The translations under genes and the position numbers were made by a program. From the NCBI GenBank assembly GCA_900557585.1, contig USTJ01000061.1:1-5009 (forward strand): a stretch of DNA of 5,009 bases. The letters run 5' to 3'. The DNA is from an uncultured Eubacteriales bacterium (GTDB lineage Bacteria; Bacillota; Clostridia; Christensenellales; UBA1242). Positions within the stretch are counted from its first letter, which is position 1. Each line of letters opens with the position of its first letter. The notes under the pieces were generated by a model. The model worked only from the letters and a program-made list of their open reading frames with translations. It had not been told where the DNA came from and made no database searches. Shown piece by piece: positions 1-3,904 of the stretch.

Positions 1-13
1 TGAGTTTTTGTTT

Positions 14-1987
14 CTATTCATCATCATAGGAAAGAACAATACGGTTTCTTCTGCGAATATCATAATAAACTTCTTGTTCGTTGAATTTTCTTCCTGGGAT
101 ATATGGTTGTTGATATGCACCAATTTCATAGATGTCCATACATTTGAAATATGGTGTAATTGTTGATCTTACAGGATAACTTTGAAAGATTTTAGTAATG
201 TTTTCACCAAGAGGCAATTTGTCGAGGTCTGAAGGGTAGATGAGTGGGATTGTTTGAAATGAAGTTGTTGTTGATGGACCACTTGAATCTTTTCCTTTTT
301 TGTCAGGAGAGTTTATGCTTGATGTTTCAATTGTATATGAGCCAAGTTCGTCTGAAAATGATTTTCTTGTTTCAAGGTCTGGTGTTCCAAGGAATACAGT
401 TGCTTTGCAGTTTCCTTTGATTGTACTTGCATTTTCCTTTCCATAAACACCTTCAAGTTGTGAATATGATTGAATAACCATATTGAAAAAAATGTGTCTT
501 GAACGTGAAACTGTAATGTTCTTTTCAAGTTCATATACTTTTGGAAGGTTTGCAAACTCGTCCATAATATACATAAGTGGGCGTTTGAGGCATACTTGGT
601 TGCCTTTGATATATTTGCCGTTATCTCTTGCTTTTGCAACAAACTTTTTGTATGAATTTGCGATAATAATGGATGCAAGGGTGTATCTTGTTGCCATTTC
701 ATCTGGAATTTTAATGAAGAATGCAGTTGGTTGGTCATCGAAATTATAGAAATTTACTTCGTTTTTAGAAGTTAAATAGCAAATTCCACTGTCTGCAAAC
801 ATTGCAAGTTTAGTGTTAAGGGTTGACATGAAACCATCTCTTGTGGTTTTTGCGTTGGTTTGAGTGATGTTTGCTGAAAGTTGTTTTGTTCTTGAAATTG
901 GGCTTCTGCCAGAGAAGTATTGTTTTACAACTTCAAAGTCGTCATCTTTATTCATTGCAATTTTATATGCGTTATAAAAATTGAAACGTTCTTTTGTCAT
1001 TCCAAGAGAATCATTTTCACTATCTTCAAGCATTGCGATTAAAACTGCATAGAAATAGTCTCTTGCACCTTTTTCCCAACTTGGGTCATTTTGGTTGTCA
1101 ATTGTACATATTGTGCTTGCAATATCAAGAAGGTCTTCATAGCACTTATCTTTGATGATGGTTTTATTAAGTTCAACCTCCATGAGTGCTGCTTTAAGAG
1201 TTGAGAAGGCTTTTCCGTCAAATTCGTACCATTCAGCATTGTCAATTTCGCCAACTTTGATAAAATTATAGTTTTTGACGTTGTCGTTTGTGTGACGCAA
1301 GATTTCTTCTTCAAGATGAAGTTGTCTTTGCCAGTGGTCATAGATTTCTTCAAGAGGATTCCATCTGATAGAATTGTATGGCTCAGAAAGGTCAAGGAGC
1401 ATAAGGTTGTATCCTTGGTCTTTTAACATTTTGCTGTGTCTTGAATAAAGTTCACCTTTACAGTCGGTGATAAACATTGATGGTTTGTTTTTAAGATGTC
1501 CAAGAATTTGGATTGCAGGTTCAATGAATGAAACGGTTTTACCAGTACCAGTTGCACCAACAATGATAATGTGGCATTCAGAAGTGAAATGGATTTTTAT
1601 GTTGTTTCCTTTTCTGACTGCACGGAATGGGAGACCCATATGGCTGAAATTTGGAAGATCGCTCCACATGCAATGTTTAAAGTTGCTGTCAAGTTCGTTT
1701 TCGTTCAAGAAACGTTGATTTTCCATTTTGTCTTTACCTTTAAGTTTAGGCTTGGACTTGTTTGGTTTCATCAAAATTACGAGCAAAAATGAAATTGCAA
1801 ACATAATAAGACCCCAGAAAACTGTGTCATTGTTTGAAAGGTTTTTAATTATTCCTCGTACTGAAAGGCCTTCTGGTGAAAGCATGGTTACGAATGTTGA
1901 AGCAATAAGAAAGGAAAGAACCGCTGCAAGAATTGTGAAAAAAAGATATTTCATAATGTTATCTTTGATTGTTTTTTTATCTGCCAT
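14..1987 (-). CDS. TraG/VirD4-family type IV coupling protein (conjugation ATPase)
   Basis: This 657-residue protein is an inner-membrane ATPase that links the relaxase-DNA complex to the conjugation channel. Two N-terminal membrane helices lie at about residues 14-36 and 54-73. A Walker A motif, GATGTGKT, is at 144-151. A TDCKGELY stretch at 174-181 matches the DPKGELY motif of the family, with Cys in place of the usual Pro. The helical insert includes NDPSWEKGARD (300-310). The Walker B region LMYIMDEFANLP (471-482) is followed by SRSRHIFFNMVIQSYSQL (494-511) and LGTPDLETRKSFSDELG (533-549), both typical of VirD4/TraG proteins. The tail is basic (RRRNR, 645-649). I chose the ATG at 1985-1987 because AGAGG lies just upstream and a good promoter ends before it; an in-frame TTG at 2050 would start upstream of the predicted transcript. 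The gene is divergent from the pilin-like genes, and no terminator is visible before the left edge. The family call is firm; which subfamily it belongs to is not resolved. Confidence 0.96.
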   Translation of the reverse strand: MADKKTIKDNIMKYLFFTILAAVLSFLIASTFVTMLSPEGLSVRGIIKNLSNNDTVFWGLIMFAISFLLVILMKPNKSKPKLKGKDKMENQRFLNENELDSNFKHCMWSDLPNFSHMGLPFRAVRKGNNIKIHFTSECHIIIVGATGTGKTVSFIEPAIQILGHLKNKPSMFITDCKGELYSRHSKMLKDQGYNLMLLDLSEPYNSIRWNPLEEIYDHWQRQLHLEEEILRHTNDNVKNYNFIKVGEIDNAEWYEFDGKAFSTLKAALMEVELNKTIIKDKCYEDLLDIASTICTIDNQNDPSWEKGARDYFYAVLIAMLEDSENDSLGMTKERFNFYNAYKIAMNKDDDFEVVKQYFSGRSPISRTKQLSANITQTNAKTTRDGFMSTLNTKLAMFADSGICYLTSKNEVNFYNFDDQPTAFFIKIPDEMATRYTLASIIIANSYKKFVAKARDNGKYIKGNQVCLKRPLMYIMDEFANLPKVYELEKNITVSRSRHIFFNMVIQSYSQLEGVYGKENASTIKGNCKATVFLGTPDLETRKSFSDELGSYTIETSSINSPDKKGKDSSGPSTTTSFQTIPLIYPSDLDKLPLGENITKIFQSYPVRSTITPYFKCMDIYEIGAYQQPYIPGRKFNEQEVYYDIRRRNRIVLSYDDE

Positions 1988-1992
1988 AGTAA

Positions 1993-1997
1993 CCTCT
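1993..1997 (-). promoter_or_regulatory. Ribosome binding site that fixes the coupling-protein start
   Basis: Read on the minus strand this is AGAGG, placed 5 bases before the ATG at 1985-1987. It supports the MADKKTIK start over the longer in-frame reading from the TTG at 2048-2050. Confidence 0.75.
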
Positions 1998-2017
1998 ATA
2001 TTTTGATAACTAAAAAT

Positions 2018-2046
2018 ATTATACACATTCAAATTATATCCTGCAA
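2018..2046 (-). promoter_or_regulatory. Predicted promoter of the coupling-protein gene
   Basis: On the minus strand a -35 box TTGCAG (2041-2046) is separated by 17 bases from a perfect -10 box TATAAT (2018-2023). Transcription would start near 2011 and give a leader of about 24 bases carrying the AGAGG ribosome site. The -10 box overlaps a TTATACACA word on the plus strand (2019-2027) that equals the DnaA-box consensus; in such AT-rich DNA that could be chance. Confidence 0.7.
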
Positions 2047-2051
2047 ACAAA

Positions 2052-2101
2052 TTATGCTTGTTTTTTTATTTTTTTACGCATAAAAATGCAATTTATGCTT
2101 G
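2052..2101. repeat. Paired TTATGCTTG direct repeats in the divergent promoter region
   Basis: The 9-mer TTATGCTTG occurs at 2052-2060 and again at 2093-2101, 41 bases apart, which is close to four helical turns. Each copy sits next to one of the two divergent -35 boxes (2041-2046 and 2099-2104). Between them is a small inverted repeat, GCAT-AAAA-ATGC (2078-2089). The arrangement suggests binding sites for a regulator acting on both promoters. That is inference: no regulator gene is in the window. Confidence 0.4.
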
Positions 2102-2128
2102 CCAAACATGAAAAAATAGTGTTATATT
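2099..2128 (+). promoter_or_regulatory. Predicted promoter of pilin-like gene 1
   Basis: A -35 box TTGCCA (2099-2104) is followed after 18 bases by an extended -10, TGT plus TATATT (2120-2128). The start would fall near 2135, leaving a short leader with GGAGAA (2145-2150) before the ATG at 2156. The same 11-base string GTGTTATATTG (2119-2129) recurs just after this gene's stop codon at 2473-2483. Confidence 0.65.
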
Positions 2129-2155
2129 GTTGCTATAAAAACTTGGAGAAAAGAA

Positions 2156-2467
2156 ATGGCAAATTTGATTTATGGTTTTTCAAACGTTTTCAGACTTCTT
2201 GGAAAGTCAGATGCAGAAAGTTCTCTTGACCCAATTTATCAAGCGCTTTCAACAATTGGCCCATATGCAATTAGTGTTGTGCTCATTTGCACAATTTTGT
2301 ATGGAATAATTTTTGGTGTAAAGTTTGCAAAAGCAGAAAGCAATGAGGACAAAGCAAAACTTCAAAAAGCACTTATCAATGGTTTGATTGGCTTTATCAC
2401 AGTTTTGATTTTGATTATCATTTTATATGCAATTCGTGGTCCACTTTCAGAATGGATGAACTCGTAA
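2156..2467 (+). CDS. Pilin-like two-helix conjugation membrane protein 1 (Mbov_0395-type)
   Basis: This 103-residue protein has an N-terminal amphipathic part (1-34), a membrane helix at about 35-55, a short charged loop with the motif KFAKAESNEDKAKLQ (56-70), and a second helix at about 73-93. That small, two-helix, VirB2/TrbC-like hairpin layout is typical of pilin-like conjugal transfer proteins, including the Mbov_0395-type proteins of mycoplasma ICEs. No cleavable signal peptide is seen. GGAGAA lies about 5 bases before the ATG. It shares the pattern YGII-G-KFAKAE-ED-KA-LIN-IG-YAI with the next gene, so the two are paralogues. Its isoleucine codons are mostly ATT (12 of 16), unlike its neighbour. 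No clear terminator follows, so some read-through into the second gene is possible. Alternative: a VirB3-like or other small channel subunit. Confidence 0.85.
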   Translation: MANLIYGFSNVFRLLGKSDAESSLDPIYQALSTIGPYAISVVLICTILYGIIFGVKFAKAESNEDKAKLQKALINGLIGFITVLILIIILYAIRGPLSEWMNS

Positions 2468-2473
2468 TATTTG

Positions 2474-2482
2474 TGTTATATT
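2474..2482 (+). promoter_or_regulatory. Possible second promoter (extended -10 only) for pilin-like gene 2
   Basis: TGTTATATT right after the stop codon of pilin-like 1 is identical to the extended -10 used upstream of that gene, within an 11-base identical string (2473-2483). No convincing -35 lies 17-18 bases upstream. It could be a weak promoter giving a leader of about 140 bases, or a chance AT-rich match. Confidence 0.3.
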
Positions 2483-2544
2483 GAATTAAAATTGCTATTT
2501 TGTGAAAAATTTTATAAGAAATGCGAAAAATGTTCAAAAATCGT

Positions 2545-2575
2545 TTGCATTGATTGTTTTTAGTGTGTTACACTA
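2545..2575 (+). promoter_or_regulatory. Predicted promoter of pilin-like gene 2 with an overlapping palindrome
   Basis: The -35 box TTGCAT (2545-2550) is 18 bases from the extended -10 TGT plus TACACT (2566-2574), the same geometry as the promoter of pilin-like 1. The -10 box lies inside a 15-base palindrome, TAGTGT-GTT-ACACTA (2561-2575), a plausible operator for a dimeric repressor. A second imperfect inverted repeat, ATGCgAAA (2521-2528) with TTTGCAT (2544-2550), overlaps the -35. The start would be near 2581, just before the leader hairpin. Confidence 0.65.
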
Positions 2576-2587
2576 TGAACATAAAAA

Positions 2588-2624
2588 GAGCCTCCTGTGG
2601 GGTGGCTCCCGAAAATAAAGGAGG
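2588..2624 (+). promoter_or_regulatory. Leader hairpin and ribosome site of pilin-like gene 2, with competing pairing
   Basis: GAGCC (2588-2592) pairs with GGCTC (2604-2608), followed after a T-T mismatch by CC/GG and a five-base loop, making a compact GC-rich hairpin at the predicted 5' end. The left arm also contains CCTCCT (2591-2596), the exact complement of the Shine-Dalgarno sequence AGGAGG (2619-2624). The RNA can therefore either form the hairpin and leave the ribosome site free, or pair the anti-Shine-Dalgarno with it. No T-tract follows the hairpin, so it is not an intrinsic terminator. It may stabilise the 5' end, act as a switch, or both. Confidence 0.6.
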
Positions 2625-2631
2625 AGAGATC

Positions 2632-2970
2632 ATGAACTATATCAATCTTTTGGCAGCAGAATCTGGTAGTACAGGTGGAATTTCAGAAGTTGTTAACACT
2701 GCTTATGGCACTTTCAAAAGTGTTGTTAACATTGTTATGCCTGTAATCATCGCAGTTGTTCTTATGTTTGGTATCATCTATGGTATCATTCTTGGAATCA
2801 AATTTGCAAAGGCTGAAACAACAGAAGACAGAGATAAAGCAAAAGGACAACTTATCAACATGATCATTGGTGTTCTTGTTGCTGCTGTTATCGCTTCGGT
2901 TGTATATGCTATTTTGAGTTCAGGTGCAATCAAGAAATTGTTCCCAGATGTTAAAGATAGTCTTAGTTAA
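2632..2970 (+). CDS. Pilin-like two-helix conjugation membrane protein 2, probable major pilin
   Basis: This is a 112-residue paralogue of the upstream protein. A small polar, Gly/Ser-rich N-terminus (1-30) precedes membrane helices at about 35-56 and 74-95. Between them lies IKFAKAETTEDRDKAKGQ (56-73), the same charged loop as in pilin-like 1. The tail is KKLFPDVKDSLS. The start is the ATG at 2632, seven bases after a perfect AGGAGG; the longer in-frame reading from a TTG at 2554 would include the promoter and hairpin and is rejected. Isoleucine is ATC in 11 of 16 codons and never ATA, against 3 ATC in pilin-like 1, a bias that fits high expression. With its own promoter, leader hairpin and strong terminator, it is the better candidate for the abundant subunit. 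The family assignment is by architecture and remembered motif, and the exact role in the conduit is inferred. Confidence 0.86.
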   Translation: MNYINLLAAESGSTGGISEVVNTAYGTFKSVVNIVMPVIIAVVLMFGIIYGIILGIKFAKAETTEDRDKAKGQLINMIIGVLVAAVIASVVYAILSSGAIKKLFPDVKDSLS

Positions 2971-2980
2971 TCACTAACGG

Positions 2981-3010
2981 AAAAAAGAGAACTTCGGCTC
3001 TCTTTTTTTT
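2981..3010 (+). terminator. Intrinsic terminator with a UUCG tetraloop after pilin-like gene 2
   Basis: AAAAAAGAGAAC and GCTCTCTTTTTT fold around a TTCG tetraloop (2993-2996) closed by C-G. There is one A-C mismatch, then AGAG/CTCT and an A-T run, ending in eight T's. It begins 10 bases after the TAA stop. The flanking A-run means it could also stop minus-strand transcription. It separates pilin-like 2 from the gene at 3905. Confidence 0.93.
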
Positions 3011-3088
3011 ATGCAGAAATTTTTGGGTTTTGTTAAATTTCGTTAAAATTGCTTTTTGCTTATAGTAGGCTAGGGGAAAAAATAAGAT

Positions 3089-3163
3089 ATTTATCAGAAA
3101 TGTTTTTTGCATGATAAATGGCTCAATGTTTTGGGCTTTATATCATAAAATCGTTAAGATTTT
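3089..3163. repeat. Cluster of hairpins next to the dispersed-type repeat
   Basis: There is an 8-bp inverted repeat ATTTATCA (3089-3096) and TGATAAAT (3112-3119). A competing imperfect hairpin spans 3111-3146, with outer arms ATGATA/TATCAT and an inner GCTCAA-TGTT-TTGGGC containing one G-T pair. Then comes AAAATC (3147-3152) with GATTTT (3158-3163). Consecutive hairpins like these are typical of mobile intergenic repeats, and they directly abut the repeat-like segment at 3157-3217. Confidence 0.5.
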
Positions 3164-3217
3164 TCGACTATATTTTGTTGCTTCTGCGTTGAAACGAAAC
3201 CGCTCAAAATGACAAGG
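3157..3217. repeat. Probable copy of a dispersed intergenic repeat
   Basis: The segment begins AGATTTTTCGACTA and ends CCGCTCAAAATGACAAGG. These ends resemble the frequent bacterial intergenic repeat of the form AGAT-TCTCGACT ... CGCTCGAAATGACA (reverse: TGTCATTTCGAGCG ... GTCGAGAAATCT). Here the core appears longer because of the bases around GCTTCTGCGTTGAAACGAAA. The resemblance is from memory, not a search. If right, other copies should occur between genes elsewhere in the genome, and this copy says nothing about conjugation itself. Confidence 0.45.
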
Positions 3218-3264
3218 TATAAATCGACTTGCTACTGCTCGTTTTCAAACATGCAAAGTGAAAG

Positions 3265-3293
3265 TTGATGCTGTGTTTTAATTTGATTTATAT
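3265..3293 (+). promoter_or_regulatory. Predicted promoter of the candidate structured RNA
   Basis: TTGATG (3265-3270) and TTATAT (3288-3293) are separated by 17 bases, so transcription would begin near 3300-3306, just before the first base of the long-range helix at 3308. The match to consensus is moderate, and AT-rich DNA yields such pairs by chance. The fit with the structure's edge is what makes it notable. Confidence 0.45.
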
Positions 3294-3307
3294 ATCATCT
3301 TAATTGT

Positions 3308-3454
3308 AAAAAAAATGAACATCATTTCCGTTTTTTAATATACCTTTTTTTAAATGTGTAGGGGTATAAACGCCTTTCGGTGATAGGGGAAGATTCGAAA
3401 TCTCTTCTTATATTATGGTTGTGTTTTGATTTTGGAAAGTTGTTCATTTTTTTT
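3308..3454 (+). ncRNA. Candidate structured RNA closed by a 14-bp long-range helix
   Basis: AAAAAAAATGAACA (3308-3321) is the perfect complement of TGTTCATTTTTTTT (3441-3454), 119 bases away. The helix continues inward with one T-T mismatch, a C-G pair, a bulged A, and TTTCC (3325-3329) paired with GGAAA (3434-3438). Next, TAATATA (3336-3342) can pair with TATATTA (3409-3415), enclosing CGCC-TTTC-GGTG (3371-3382) and a hairpin GAAGA/TCTTC (3389-3407), a multi-branch layout. TATACC (3339-3344) could alternatively pair with GGTATA (3363-3368). The inner part is a GC-richer island (about 3358-3407) in an AT-rich background. The 3' arm ends in eight T's, as a transcript end would. I do not recognise a known RNA family. 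It could instead be a structured DNA site or a long leader. The reverse strand can form the same fold, so the strand rests on the promoter. Confidence 0.45.
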
Positions 3455-3514
3455 GTTTTTATTTTTCTGAAAAATTGTTTTAAATGTATTTTCTTGCTTT
3501 AATTTGCTTGATTG

Positions 3515-3727
3515 TTTACATTTTATTGTAAAATAAAAATATTTTTTGAAAATCAGATTTATATTGTTTTATTTTTTTAAGTAGAAAAAATGGGAAATGG
3601 CAATTTTTTTGACCATTTTTTTATTTTCATGACAAATATTTTTTAGTGTTAAAATGTAAAGTGGCTAAAATTTCATTTTATCTATGATAAAATGCTATGA
3701 TTTTTTGAAAACACTTTTTACATTTTA
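3515..3727. repeat. TTTACATTTTA words, three copies in both orientations
   Basis: The 11-mer TTTACATTTTA occurs at 3515-3525 and 3717-3727, and as its reverse complement TAAAATGTAAA at 3650-3660. The first copy also forms an inverted repeat with its flank, TTTACA-TTTTAT-TGTAAA (3515-3532). The words may be protein-binding sites such as iterons or operators, or a result of the biased composition. Confidence 0.4.
3585..3622 (+). terminator. Weak terminator-like hairpin
   Basis: AAAAAATGG (3585-3593) or, alternatively, AAATGG (3595-3600) pairs with CCATTT (from 3613), and the stem runs into seven T's. The stem is AT-rich with a long loop, so termination would be inefficient. It could end transcripts coming from the candidate RNA upstream. 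Confidence 0.25.
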
Positions 3728-3728
3728 A
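3649..3728. repeat. Nested palindrome: outer inverted repeat around a perfect inner hairpin
   Basis: The outer arms are TTAAAATGTA plus AAGTG (3649-3663) and CACTT plus TACATTTTAA (3712-3728, with two extra T's between), giving 15 pairs with a 2-base bulge. Inside lies a perfect 9-bp hairpin, CATTTTATC-TAT-GATAAAATG (3674-3694). The arms include two of the three TTTACATTTTA words. Such a nested palindrome may act as a cruciform, a processing site, or a binding site for a dimeric protein; an origin of transfer or replication is possible but unproven. Confidence 0.55.
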
Positions 3729-3756
3729 AAAAAATCAAAAAAATTCGAAAATCGTT

Positions 3757-3786
3757 TTGATAATAAAAATGTATGTGGTATATTAT
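3757..3786 (+). promoter_or_regulatory. Predicted promoter of the VirB6-like gene
   Basis: TTGATA (3757-3762) is followed after 18 bases by TATTAT (3781-3786); overlapping TATATT (3779-3784) is an alternative -10. The transcript would start near 3793, giving a leader of about 110 bases. That leader holds a small hairpin, ATTGTG (3812-3817) with CGCAAT (3829-3834), and the ribosome site just before the gene. Confidence 0.55.
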
Positions 3787-3904
3787 AAGTATAAATATAT
3801 ATATTGCTCGAATTGTGCGCGTTTTTGTCGCAATACAAATAAATTTTTGCTTCAAAAATCAAACTAGGATAAACTCATAAAAAACGAAAGGTGAGGAAGA
3901 AACG

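Larger units (their letters stand above)
3011..3904. other. Long gene-free region rich in secondary structure
   Basis: No open frame here has both length and a ribosome site; the longest ATG frame on the plus strand is about 33 codons. The stretch is much more AT-rich than the genes, especially from about 3420 to 3800. It holds, in order, a hairpin cluster and dispersed-type repeat (3089-3217), a promoter and candidate structured RNA (3265-3454), a tract with repeated TTTACATTTTA words and a nested palindrome (3515-3728), and the promoter and leader of the VirB6-like gene (3757-3904). A gap this long inside a conjugation gene cluster is unusual. Confidence 0.8.

Noticed and set aside
313..2006. 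Open frames overlapping the coupling-protein gene in other frames, up to 141 codons
   Set aside because: They lack ribosome sites and recognisable domains, and the coupling protein with its full set of motifs explains this DNA.
2019..2027. Perfect DnaA-box word TTATACACA as an origin signal
   Set aside because: It is a single copy overlapping a promoter -10 box in AT-rich DNA; without further boxes it is not evidence of an origin.
1988..2050. N-terminal extension of the coupling protein from a TTG at 2050 (21 extra residues)
   Set aside because: It would start upstream of the TATAAT box and predicted transcript start, has no ribosome site, and the ATG at 1987 has AGAGG at the right distance with membrane helices soon after.
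2554..2631. N-terminal extension of pilin-like 2 from a TTG at 2554 (26 extra residues)
   Set aside because: The stretch holds the -10 box, palindrome, leader hairpin and the perfect AGGAGG of the real ATG at 2632; the extra residues look unlike any pilin N-terminus.
3112..3213. Small plus-strand frame of about 33 codons starting ATGATAAATGGC
   Set aside because: It has no ribosome site and runs through the hairpin cluster and dispersed-type repeat, so it is most likely not translated.
3011..3904. CRISPR array, tRNA or rRNA in the gene-free region
   Set aside because: There are no regularly spaced direct repeats of CRISPR length, no cloverleaf with a TTCGAAT-type T-loop in context, and no conserved rRNA strings. 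The TTCGAAAT at 3394-3401 is only a hairpin loop.
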